From: Cytobacillus oceanisediminis 2691
Lineage (GTDB): Bacteria > Bacillota > Bacilli > Bacillales > Cytobacillaceae
DNA length: 64,000 nucleotides
Assembly (NCBI RefSeq): GCF_000294775.2
Contig: NZ_CP015506.1
Coordinates: forward strand, 905,501 to 969,500
Reading direction: 5' to 3'
The translations under genes and the position numbers were made by a program. Positions 1-7,383 of this stretch are shown here, piece by piece (position 1 is the first letter of the stretch; each line of letters starts with the position of its first letter). The notes beneath the pieces are model-generated. The model saw only the letters and a list, made by a program, of their open reading frames with translations. It was not told the DNA's origin and did no database searches.

Positions 1-447
1 GCGTCAGCTGAAGGGAGAACGACCATGTCAGACAAAGAGAAGTTTGAAGGATTTAAAAAGAAAATGATTGAAGATAATGAGGAACAATACGGAAAAGAAA
101 TCCGTGAGAAATATGGTGATGAGACGGTTGATAAATCCAATGCCAAACTCATGAACATGACCCAGGAGGAGCATGAGGCCGTAACGAAACTGGCTGAAGA
201 GGTGAACACTGCTCTAGCCGAAGCCATGCAAACTGGCGATCCGGCAGGCGAGCTTGCACAAAAAGCAGCCGATCTGCACAAGCAGTGGATCACTTTCTAC
301 TGGAGTGAATACAGCAAAGAGGCCCACGCCGGTCTTGCGGAAATGTATGTGGCAGATGAAAGGTTTAAAGCCTATTATGATAAAATTCGCCCAGGTGCGG
401 CCGAGTTTTTAAGAGATGCGATTAACATTTATACTGGACAGCAATAG
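1..447 (+). CDS. TipAS-domain protein, probably C-terminal part of a MerR-family regulator (5' truncated by window)
   Basis: The reading frame is open from base 1. An ATG at 25 would give 140 residues, but the upstream codons are also sense, so I treat the gene as cut by the window edge. The sequence resembles the TipAS (antibiotic-recognition) domain: the stretches AADLHKQWITFYW, YSKEAHAGLAEMYV and ERFKAYYDKIRPGAAEFLRDAI are typical of the helical, globin-like fold that closes around thiopeptide-type ligands. In Bacillaceae this domain usually follows a MerR helix-turn-helix, giving an autoregulated multidrug-response activator. No HTH is visible in the window, so the MerR part is inferred. 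A stand-alone TipAS protein starting at 25 is possible, since a GGGAGA sequence lies just upstream. A strong terminator follows at once. Confidence 0.75.
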   Translation, partial: ASAEGRTTMSDKEKFEGFKKKMIEDNEEQYGKEIREKYGDETVDKSNAKLMNMTQEEHEAVTKLAEEVNTALAEAMQTGDPAGELAQKAADLHKQWITFYWSEYSKEAHAGLAEMYVADERFKAYYDKIRPGAAEFLRDAINIYTGQQ

Positions 448-454
448 AAATGAA

Positions 455-482
455 AGCGGCTGGCTCTGCCAGCTGCTTTTTT
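455..482 (+). terminator. Rho-independent terminator of the TipAS gene
   Basis: The inverted repeat AGCGGCTGGC / GCCAGCTGCT has a 3-nt loop and runs into a T6 tract, 8 bp after the TAG stop. Confidence 0.9.
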
Positions 483-496
483 GTGTGAAAACTTTA

Positions 497-841
497 TGCG
501 CCGCTGCTGCTGATTATTGCGTTGTTTTGGTGGATCATTGCGCTATTCTGCATTATGATTGCGCCGTTCGCCCAGTAAAATGCATCAACATCACCATTAA
601 ATGCGCCATCATACCAGATATGCGCCGCTTCATCCAATATGTGCGCCGACCCGCAACGTGATAGTGCCGTTCGCCCAGTAAAATGCGTCAACATCACCAT
701 TAAATGCGCCATCATGCCAGATATGCGCCGCTTCATCCAATAAATGCGCCGATCCGAACTTCCGCCAAATTAAATGCGTATGCATCACCTGTAATTGTGC
801 CATCACACCAAATATATGCCGATTCAATCAACAATTGCGCC
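497..841. repeat. Intergenic array of a TGCG(CC) motif at about 21-bp spacing
   Basis: This fills most of the 525-bp gap between the terminator at 482 and the gene at 973. TGCG, or the variants TGCA/TGCC, begins at 497, 518, 539, 560, 581, 602, 621, 642, 665, 684, 705, 724 and 745. Spacings are 19-23, mostly 21, and the pattern decays towards 840. Inside it a unit of about 78 bp beginning GCCGTTCGCCCAGTAAAATGC (first 20 nt shared) is duplicated almost exactly at 563 and 666, a 103-bp period. Neither 21/103 phasing nor ribosome-binding sites support coding; minus-strand open frames here only echo the repeat. I see no other gene in 448-972. Confidence 0.85.
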
Positions 842-972
842 CGCCAGCAGAATATTTGTGGAATCCCACTAACCCGCCAATATTTCACTAAAACCATCGG
901 CTTACTGTATGTAACTCACTGCATGGGGAAAGATGAATAACATGATACCAACTCGGGCAGGCAGGTGATGAG

Positions 973-1527
973 ATGAGCCGCATTCCTTCATATAAAGATG
1001 AGCAAAACCTAAGGGAAAAGTTAAGAGATGTTTCTTTTGAGCATTGGCTGAATGAGGATTTGTTCAGCTTTAATTGGTGGCTGCTGCTGGCTGCGAGCAT
1101 TTTGCCGTTTTTTATTTGGTGGAGGCTGGTGGATAAGGGCCGGTTCTTTGAAATACTTGCTTTCGGGCTGCTATGTGCAATCTTCGCCTGTTTTCTTGAT
1201 GTTGTAGGATTGAACTTTATTTTGTGGGGATATCCGGATAAGCTGTTCCATTTTATTCCGCCGTTAGTGCCTGCAGATTTTGTGGTGATACCCATATCGG
1301 GAATGCTGATTTATCAGTATTTTAATACGTGGAAAAGCTATGCAGCTGCAGCGGTAGGCCTTGGAATCCTGTTTGCTTATATCTTTGAACCGTTATTCAG
1401 CTTTTTGAATATGTTTGTCCTTATCAATTGGAAGCACACCTATTCCTTCATCGGTTTTATCATCTTTTTTCTTGGCGTCCGCCTCTTAATGGTTTCCTTA
1501 AAGCGTGCGGCAGAAAAAATAAAGTAA
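973..1527 (+). CDS. CBO0543-family integral membrane protein
   Basis: A 184-residue protein with a short charged N-terminus (residues 1-30) followed by about five hydrophobic segments (near 33-52, 58-78, 88-108, 116-137, 142-165) and a basic tail. The pattern, with SFNWWLLL at the first helix and a WGYPDKLFHFIPP loop in the middle, is that of the CBO0543 family common in spore-forming Firmicutes. The family's function is not known. ATG at 973 follows GGTGATGAG. The gene is monocistronic, with a terminator directly behind it. Confidence 0.7.
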   Translation: MSRIPSYKDEQNLREKLRDVSFEHWLNEDLFSFNWWLLLAASILPFFIWWRLVDKGRFFEILAFGLLCAIFACFLDVVGLNFILWGYPDKLFHFIPPLVPADFVVIPISGMLIYQYFNTWKSYAAAAVGLGILFAYIFEPLFSFLNMFVLINWKHTYSFIGFIIFFLGVRLLMVSLKRAAEKIK

Positions 1528-1555
1528 GCGGTCAGCAAAGCTGGCCGCTGTTTTA
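1527..1555 (+). terminator. Terminator of the CBO0543-type gene
   Basis: AGCGGTCAGC - AAA - GCTGGCCGCT stem-loop followed by GTTTT; it overlaps the last base of the stop codon. Confidence 0.85.
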
Positions 1556-1560
1556 CTGGA

Positions 1561-1824
1561 TTAATAGTCATATCTATGGGAACATTTTTTACAGCAGCAA
1601 AAATGCAGGTGTTCGAATGAGCATTTCTTGCAAGGGCAATGATGAATTTCCGGTGAACATTTTTGGCAGGAACATCTTTTATGCTCATCAGAGCATTTTT
1701 TACAGGGACAGTGAGGTTTAAAATCACTCGTGCATTTCTTACAGCCGTGATGTTCATGTTTGTCCTTCTTTTTGCAGCAGACTTTCTTCTTATAATAATA
1801 TTCTTCAACACAATATTGGCACAT
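1561..1824 (-). CDS. Small cysteine-rich repeat protein, possible metal-binding or spore-associated
   Basis: An 87-residue protein with 19 cysteines and many His and Lys. After an N-terminal MCQYC it is built from about four repeats of 12-13 residues with the core C-x-C-K/Q-K-C-S followed by an acidic/His linker (HCPCKKCS twice, RCSCQKCS, CCCKKCS). I chose ATG at 1824 rather than GTG at 1833 because the GAAAGGAG site sits directly against the GTG and 8 bp before the ATG. I do not recognise a named family. The layout suggests metal coordination like a metallothionein, or a cross-linked spore-coat-type protein; both are inference. An overlapping 123-residue frame on the same strand is basic, has no clear start site and is rejected. 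Confidence 0.65.
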   Translation of the reverse strand: MCQYCVEEYYYKKKVCCKKKDKHEHHGCKKCTSDFKPHCPCKKCSDEHKRCSCQKCSPEIHHCPCKKCSFEHLHFCCCKKCSHRYDY

Positions 1825-1900
1825 GGGATTCACTCCTTTCTCTCCTACTAATATATGAAGGAAAAAACAGAAGGAAAGAGCCCTTGTCCATAGTGCTTAA

Positions 1901-1934
1901 AAATCCGCAAAAGCCCCCTAAGTATTGAGGGGGC
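1901..1934 (-). terminator. Terminator of the RND transporter gene
   Basis: On the minus strand GCCCCCT - AATACTT-like loop - AGGGGGC is followed by TTTTGCGGATTTTT, just past the stop of the gene at 1944-5003. Confidence 0.85.
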
Positions 1935-1943
1935 GGAAGTAAG

Positions 1944-4900
1944 TTAATTAACGGTCTCAGGAATCACTTTAACATCGCTGCTTTTCTTTTCTTGCTTTTT
2001 CTTCAGCCAGCCAAAGCGGAGGCTGGATGTGGTGAACAAGCGGTAAACCGCCGGGATCAGCAGCAGCGTGATAAAGGTCGCAAACAGCAGGCCGGAAATA
2101 ATGACCGTTGCCATTGGCGCCTGATAGTTGCCGGAAGTTCCCGATGCAAGGGCAAGGGGCAGCATTCCGCCAACCGTTGTCAGGGTAGTCATGAATATCG
2201 GCCGGATCCGGTTTTTGCCTGCTTCCAGAAGGGCCACTTCAACAGAGAAGCCTTCCAGGCGGAGCTGATTCGTACGGTCGATCAGCAGGATGGCGTTATT
2301 GAGCACAATCCCAATCAGCATCACAATTCCCATTCCTGACATTACGCTAAGCTCCATCTGTGTCAGAAACAAACCGAGAATGACGCCGACGATGGTCATC
2401 GGAATGACAGACATGACGATCAACGGATGGCCAAGGTGGTTAAATTGGACAGCCATCACCAGGTACACAAGGAAAATCGCAATTGCTAAAACAAACACCA
2501 TATCCATGATTAATTCCTGCTGCTGTTCAAGATCCCCGGCAGCTGCCACGCTATAGCCAGCAGGTGCATCAAAATCATTGATCAGCTTTTGGACATCCCG
2601 GTTCACGGCACCAAGGTCCTTGCCTTCAATATCAGCAGAAATGGAGATGAAGCGCTCCCCGTCATGATGGGAAATTTCATTTGGTGTATCTACACTCTTC
2701 AATTCAATAAAGGAAGATAATGCTTTCTCGCCCTGGGCAGTTGGAACCTTTAAATCCAGAAGATCTGACCTGGAATCTGTCTTCTCAGCCCATTTCAAGG
2801 CAAGCGGCACATTTTCTTCATTCATGGACATTTCCCCGACAGGCATTTCCATGAACGCCTGCTCAATAAACTGCCTGATTTGCAGCTGGGTTAAGCCTGC
2901 CGTTTCAATCGCTTCTTCTTTTAATACAACAACCTGCTCCTCAGACGTACGCTCCATTGAGTTGGTCACACCGACGATGCCGTCAATCTTTTCGAGCTCC
3001 TCAGAAAAATCACCGGTAAGCTTCTGCAGATCTGCAAAATTTTCGCCCGTAATATTCACCTGGACCGGTGATCCGCCGCCAGCCGACATCGCACTCTGGA
3101 CATTTTTAACCGGAAGGGAATCCGATAGGCTGCGAAGTTGCTTCATAATATCTTCATTGACATCTTTTTGCTCTCTTGAAATGTCATCGCCTTTTGTCAT
3201 ATTGATGATCGTATAGAACATGCCGCCGCTGTCCATGACATAATTGGACTCTACATCTTCAATCGACTGCAGTTTCTGATTGATTCCTTGAGCGATATCT
3301 TCTTTATCTTCAACAGATATACCTGTTTCCAGATCAACCATCAGCTCTGTGTAGCGGTTAAACATATCCGGCATAATCGTCATCGGAATTTTCGTCACAA
3401 GCGTTAATGAACCGGCAAACATCAGGAAGATAATCGCAATGACTGCAAAACTGTATCGCTTTTTCCGGATGGTCCAGGCCACAATCCGGCTATAAAGGCG
3501 CATAATCGGCCCTTCTTTGCGCTCCTTCTTCGGCTTGCGCAGTTTCAGCAATTTTTCTGAAAGCGAAGGGATCAAAGTAAACGAGACTATAACCGAACTG
3601 ATGAGTGTAATGGCTACAACTGCAGACAGCATGATCATGAATGTGCCCACATCGCCGCCAATGAGGCCGATCGGCAGGAATACCACGATCGTAGTGAGCA
3701 TCGAAGCAATAACTGCTGATGAAACCTCTTTCGTTCCTTCCAAAACGGACTCAAGCCTGCCAAGTCCCTGTTCCTTTTTTCGATAGATGGATTCAATGAT
3801 GACAATCGAAGAATCCACCATCATCCCGATCCCCAGGCCAAGCCCAATCAGGGTCAGGATATTAAAGCTGTAATCAAAAACCCACATCGCCGTAAACGTC
3901 AGAAGGATGGAAGTGGGGATCGACAGTCCGATGATAAAGGTGGCCCTTACATTCCTCAAAAAGATTAAAAGAATGGCAATGGCAATGACGCCGCCGGTTA
4001 AAATGTTGCCGGTCACGCCATCAATTGATTCCTGCACATAATCTGCCTGTGCCACCATTTCGTTCAGCTCAAAGCCTTTTACCAGCCCGTCTTCGCGGAT
4101 GTTTTTCACTTCATCGCGGACCGCAGCTGCCATTTCAATTTGCGTGGCATTAGCAGCACGGCCAACCTGGACAAAGATGAAATCCTTTGTTCCGTTTTTC
4201 CAGACGAACGATGAGCTTTCAATCGGCTGAAATTGAACATCTGCAACATCTTTCAAATCAACAAATCCATTTGGTGATGGGATTTTAATATTCTGTACAT
4301 CCTCCACATTTTCGAGCTTCGTATTCCAGCGGAGGGAAGGAGAGCTGGCATCCCTGCTGAGTTCTCCCAGTGTGGCTTCGCTGTTAACCTGCTGAATCGC
4401 ACCAATCACAGCTGTAGAATCCAGCCCTTTTTCAGCCAATTTGCTGCGGTCCAGTTCAATGATTACCTCGTGCTCCTGAACTCCTGCAAGCGATACGTCG
4501 CGGACTTCCGGCAATGCTTCCAGGCGCGGTTCAAGAACCTTTTTGGCAAAAGCGGTCATATCCTCCATGCTGCCGCCGGATACATCCATATAGAATTCAT
4601 AGCTTTGCGTGGTCCCATACTGCCCTGAAGTAACATCCGTGATCGCGGCATTCTCACCTTTAGCGGCGTTTGCAGCCGTTTCTACTTCTTTAAAAAGTTC
4701 ATCGCCCCGACCCTGTTCAAACGTAATTTGAAGTGAGCTCCGTCCAATCGCCGATGTGGAGTCAACCGATTCTACTCCCTCAATCCCCCTGATTTGCTGC
4801 TCCAGGGGGTTGGTTATCGATCGCTCCACTTCAATAGCTGCCATTTCACCGGCATTGACCTCCACATAAGCGCCATCCATCGTTACCGGCGGCATCAGCT

Positions 4901-5003
4901 CTTTATCCAATTCGATAATGGAAAAGCTGCCGATGGCCAAAATCAGCACCGTCATAAGGGCAACCAAAATCTTTCTCTGCACAATCATTTTTAATAATTT
5001 CAT
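1944..5003 (-). CDS. swrC: RND-family efflux transporter permease, SwrC (YerP)-like
   Basis: A 1019-residue inner-membrane proton-driven exporter of the AcrB/SwrC superfamily. It has the duplicated RND plan: one N-terminal helix (about 11-31), a large extracytoplasmic loop with porter subdomains, six helices, then the same again. The TM4 region GLGIGMMVDSSIVIIES carries the Asp used in proton coupling, and the second half has GMGIVMLIGIVLNNAILLID. B. subtilis SwrC exports surfactin and supports swarming, and Gram-positive members work without an outer-membrane channel. No membrane-fusion protein is adjacent. ATG at 5003 follows AAGGAGA. The C-terminal tail is Lys-rich. The pump substrate cannot be read from sequence. 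Confidence 0.9.
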   Translation of the reverse strand: MKLLKMIVQRKILVALMTVLILAIGSFSIIELDKELMPPVTMDGAYVEVNAGEMAAIEVERSITNPLEQQIRGIEGVESVDSTSAIGRSSLQITFEQGRGDELFKEVETAANAAKGENAAITDVTSGQYGTTQSYEFYMDVSGGSMEDMTAFAKKVLEPRLEALPEVRDVSLAGVQEHEVIIELDRSKLAEKGLDSTAVIGAIQQVNSEATLGELSRDASSPSLRWNTKLENVEDVQNIKIPSPNGFVDLKDVADVQFQPIESSSFVWKNGTKDFIFVQVGRAANATQIEMAAAVRDEVKNIREDGLVKGFELNEMVAQADYVQESIDGVTGNILTGGVIAIAILLIFLRNVRATFIIGLSIPTSILLTFTAMWVFDYSFNILTLIGLGLGIGMMVDSSIVIIESIYRKKEQGLGRLESVLEGTKEVSSAVIASMLTTIVVFLPIGLIGGDVGTFMIMLSAVVAITLISSVIVSFTLIPSLSEKLLKLRKPKKERKEGPIMRLYSRIVAWTIRKKRYSFAVIAIIFLMFAGSLTLVTKIPMTIMPDMFNRYTELMVDLETGISVEDKEDIAQGINQKLQSIEDVESNYVMDSGGMFYTIINMTKGDDISREQKDVNEDIMKQLRSLSDSLPVKNVQSAMSAGGGSPVQVNITGENFADLQKLTGDFSEELEKIDGIVGVTNSMERTSEEQVVVLKEEAIETAGLTQLQIRQFIEQAFMEMPVGEMSMNEENVPLALKWAEKTDSRSDLLDLKVPTAQGEKALSSFIELKSVDTPNEISHHDGERFISISADIEGKDLGAVNRDVQKLINDFDAPAGYSVAAAGDLEQQQELIMDMVFVLAIAIFLVYLVMAVQFNHLGHPLIVMSVIPMTIVGVILGLFLTQMELSVMSGMGIVMLIGIVLNNAILLIDRTNQLRLEGFSVEVALLEAGKNRIRPIFMTTLTTVGGMLPLALASGTSGNYQAPMATVIISGLLFATFITLLLIPAVYRLFTTSSLRFGWLKKKQEKKSSDVKVIPETVN

Positions 5004-5252
5004 AAACAGTCTCCTTACTCCCTAATAGTGAAAATTTGCACCCAAGACCTATTTATACAGAGGAAAATAGGTATTAATAACTGCTCTTTCTTTAATTTTC
5101 CAATAATTCGACCGACCTAATTCGGCAAAATATGATCTTGTTTGCAGGAAAAACTTAACAATTCTTACAAATACTATCTTAACCGGGATTAACTCGAGTC
5201 ATAACGAGCCAGAGACATATCTTGGCATCGGGCTTGAGGCTGAGAAGAAGGG

Positions 5253-5925
5253 GGATTAAGGACGAAAAGTGGGGAGAGGAGAGAAGATGGTAGTTAATCA
5301 TCCGGATTAACGACGAAAACGTGGAGAGAGTAGAGAAAATGGTAGCTAATCAACCGGATCAACGACGAAAACGTGGAGAGAGTAGAGAAAATGGTAGCTA
5401 ATCAACCGGATTAACGACGAAAACGTGGAGAGAGGTAGAAAAATGGTAGCTAATCAACCGGATTAACGACGAAAAGTGGGGAGAGGAGAGAAGATGGTAG
5501 TTAATCATCCGGATTAACGACGAAAACGTGAAGAGAGGTAGAAAAATGGTAGCTAATCAACCGGATTAACGACGAAAACGTGGAGAGAGTAGGAGAAATG
5601 GTAGCTAATAATCCGGATTAACGACGAAAACGTGGAGAGAGTAGAGAAAATGGTAGTTAATCATCCGGATTAAGGACGAAAAGTGGGGAGAGGAGAGAAG
5701 ATGGTAGTTAATCATCCGGATTAACGACGAAAACGTGGAGAGAGTAGAGAAAATGGTAGCTAATCAACCGGATCAACGACGAAAACGTGGAGAGAGGTAG
5801 AAAAATGGTAGCTAATCAACCGGATTAACGACGAAAACGTGGAGAGAGGTAGAAAAATGGTAGCTAATCAACCGGATTAACGACGAAAACGTGGAGAGCA
5901 GCGAGAAAATGCTAGTTAATCATCC
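5253..5925. repeat. Thirteen-copy 51/52-bp intergenic tandem array
   Basis: This array dominates the 1066-bp gap between swrC (5003) and 6070. Units begin GGATTAACGACGAAAACG and end in GGTAGCTAATCAACC. They start at 5253, 5304, 5356, 5408, 5460, 5511, 5563, 5615, 5667, 5718, 5770, 5822 and 5874. Units 1, 5 and 9 share a distinct 51-bp variant (GTGGGGAGAGGAGAGAAG core), so the array has a four-unit higher order of about 207 bp and grew by block duplication. There are no variable spacers and the period is not a multiple of three. The left flank (5004-5252) must hold the swrC promoter, which I could not place. The right flank holds the promoter at 6002-6029. Confidence 0.95.
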
Positions 5926-6001
5926 AAAATAACGACGAAAAAGCTTCAGTTATTCCTCCAGCAAACAAAAAACTTCAGCCATTCCCTATAACCCTTCCAA
6001 A

Positions 6002-6029
6002 ATGACAATCCCAATCAGTATGTTATACT
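6002..6029 (+). promoter_or_regulatory. Candidate sigma-A promoter of the B12/STAS operon
   Basis: ATGACA (-35) and TATACT (-10) are separated by 16 bp. The -10 box ends 40 bp before the ATG of the first gene. GGAGGAGAG at about 6058 is the ribosome-binding site. Confidence 0.6.
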
Positions 6030-6069
6030 GAAAAAAAAACAGAAAACTCCCAAGTTTGGAGGAGAGTTA

Positions 6070-6375
6070 ATGTATACAGTCTTTTCAACATTTGACGTAC
6101 CCGACGAAAAGTCGGAGGAAGTCATTAGCATATATAAAAATCGCTCGCGGTCGGTCGATCAGGCGGAGGGGTTTATCGATTTTCTGCTGCTGCAGAATGA
6201 TAAGCGCCCTGGCGAACTGACGGTGCAGCTCATCTTTGATACAAAGGAAAATTATTTAAATTGGGTTCGCAGCGAGGATTTTAAGAGAATCCATGATTTA
6301 GAGAAAAAGTATCCGGATCAGGAACTGGCAGCAGTGGTTCCAAAAGTTTCGCAATTCAAGGTGGTGGCTAAGTGA
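6070..6375 (+). CDS. Antibiotic-biosynthesis-monooxygenase (ABM) fold protein, HmoA/IsdG-like
   Basis: A 101-residue single-domain ferredoxin-like ABM protein. MYTVFSTFDV at the start, SVDQAEGFIDFLLLQ in the middle and an alternating beta/alpha pattern fit this family, which includes heme-degrading HmoA/HmoB and IsdG. The usual catalytic Asn-Trp-His set of IsdG cannot be assigned with certainty, so heme oxygenase activity is only a possibility. It is the first gene of a four-gene operon: the next start (GTG at 6372) overlaps its TGA. Its placement with a B12-binding sensor is unusual and may mean a role in tetrapyrrole or redox chemistry linked to that sensor. Confidence 0.65.
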   Translation: MYTVFSTFDVPDEKSEEVISIYKNRSRSVDQAEGFIDFLLLQNDKRPGELTVQLIFDTKENYLNWVRSEDFKRIHDLEKKYPDQELAAVVPKVSQFKVVAK

Positions 6376-6737
6376 GCTTTGAAAAGATCGTAAACCATGT
6401 AACCGAAAAGATCTATGAACGCGAGCCTTTCCTGCTGGAGCGGTTTGGCGAACAAGGAAAAGAGAAGTGCCGCGAAGATAACCATCATCATATGAAGCAT
6501 CTCGAGACAGCGTATGAGCTGAACCAATCTGCTTTTTTCACTGATTATGCCGTATGGCTTGATGGCATTTTAAAGAAGCATGGGATGAATACCCGGCATC
6601 TGATCGACAATTTCGAAATCATTCAGGCTGTGCTGGCTGAAGATAACGATTCTCCTGAAAAGGCAGAGAGATTCCATCTTTATCTGGCGGAAGCCATTGC
6701 TGTTTTGAAAGGTGAACCTGTTAAGGGAGGAGTGTAA
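6372..6737 (+). CDS. Helical protein of unknown function in the B12/STAS operon
   Basis: A 121-residue, predicted all-alpha soluble protein starting at GTG 6372, translationally coupled to the upstream gene by a GTGA overlap. A His cluster (REDNHHHMKHLETA, near residues 35-48) and a LFTDY-WL-like core (FFTDYAVWLDGILKKHGM) stand out. From memory, similar helical segments occur at the N-terminus of B12-binding sensor proteins in other bacteria, so this may be a split-off domain of such a sensor; I cannot verify that here. The next gene starts 1 bp after its TAA. No enzyme motif is visible. The His cluster could bind metal or heme, which is a guess. Confidence 0.6.
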   Translation: MSFEKIVNHVTEKIYEREPFLLERFGEQGKEKCREDNHHHMKHLETAYELNQSAFFTDYAVWLDGILKKHGMNTRHLIDNFEIIQAVLAEDNDSPEKAERFHLYLAEAIAVLKGEPVKGGV

Positions 6738-6738
6738 G

Positions 6739-7383
6739 ATGAACCACGCTGAAACACTCGCTTCCTTATTGCTTCAAGGTGATTCTGCGAAAGTTTGGGA
6801 GAACATTCAAAAGCAACCGCAGCTATCGCGCCTTGAAGTTTATCAAAATCTGATTACACCTGCGATGCAGCACATCGGCCACCTATGGGAGACGAATCAA
6901 ATCACTGTGGCAGATGAACATCTGGCAACAGCAACATGTGATTTTGTCCTCTCAAAGCTCGCATACCGGCAGGAAAAAAGACAATCAAACCAAAAAGCCA
7001 TGTTTCTCTGCCTGGATGGGGAACAGCATTATATTGGCCTGAAAATGGTCAACAGCCTTTTTGAAGAGCACGGCTGGGAGACAAAGTACTTTGGCCCGAG
7101 CCTTCCTTTGGAATATGCACTGAAAACGGCAAAGGACTGGAAGCCGAGTGTAATCGGTCTATCGGTCAGCATCGTCTATCACCTGCCGAAGCTGAAGGAA
7201 TATGCCGAAGCCTTTGCCAAGCTGACGCATAAGCCGGCTGTTCTTCTTGGCGGGCGCTTAGCCGGGAAGTATGACCTGCTTCCTTATTGCTCCGATCATA
7301 CGGTCATTCTAAAGGATTTGCCGGAAACAAAGGAATGGCTGCAAAACAATGAAGCGGGAGGACAGCAAAATGCAATATTTTGA
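6739..7383 (+). CDS. Stand-alone cobalamin-binding sensor protein with the W-x9-EH photoreceptor-type motif
   Basis: A 214-residue protein with a helical B12-binding cap (about 1-80) and a Rossmann-type B12-binding domain (about 85-210). The lower-ligand motif E95-x-H97-x-x-G100 lies in LDGEQHYIGLKMV, followed by GLSVSIVYHLP and the LLGGRL loop. In the cap, W50 is followed after nine residues by E60-H61, the W-x9-EH signature of the adenosylcobalamin photoreceptors CarH/LitR. Unlike CarH there is no MerR DNA-binding domain, so any output must run through a partner, as in the stand-alone AerR type. ATG 6739 follows GGGAGG. The downstream STAS gene overlaps by 14 bp, which makes that protein the likely partner. 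Confidence 0.85.
   Translation: MNHAETLASLLLQGDSAKVWENIQKQPQLSRLEVYQNLITPAMQHIGHLWETNQITVADEHLATATCDFVLSKLAYRQEKRQSNQKAMFLCLDGEQHYIGLKMVNSLFEEHGWETKYFGPSLPLEYALKTAKDWKPSVIGLSVSIVYHLPKLKEYAEAFAKLTHKPAVLLGGRLAGKYDLLPYCSDHTVILKDLPETKEWLQNNEAGGQQNAIF

Noticed and set aside
494-827. Two minus-strand frames (80 and 65 codons) sharing the peptide DEAAHIWxDGAFNGDVDAF
   Set aside because: They are translations of the two 103-bp-period repeat copies, in different frames, with no ribosome site and no similarity to known proteins.
1440-1811. 123-residue basic minus-strand frame overlapping the Cys-rich gene
   Set aside because: It runs into the CBO0543-type gene and across its terminator, has no ribosome site, and looks like a frame shadow of the Cys-rich repeats.
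1831-1833. GTG start for the Cys-rich protein
   Set aside because: The GAAAGGAG site directly abuts it, while the ATG at 1824 has an 8-bp spacing.
5253-5925. CRISPR array
   Set aside because: Units of 51-52 bp follow each other with no unique spacers, the repeat is not palindromic, and no cas genes are nearby.
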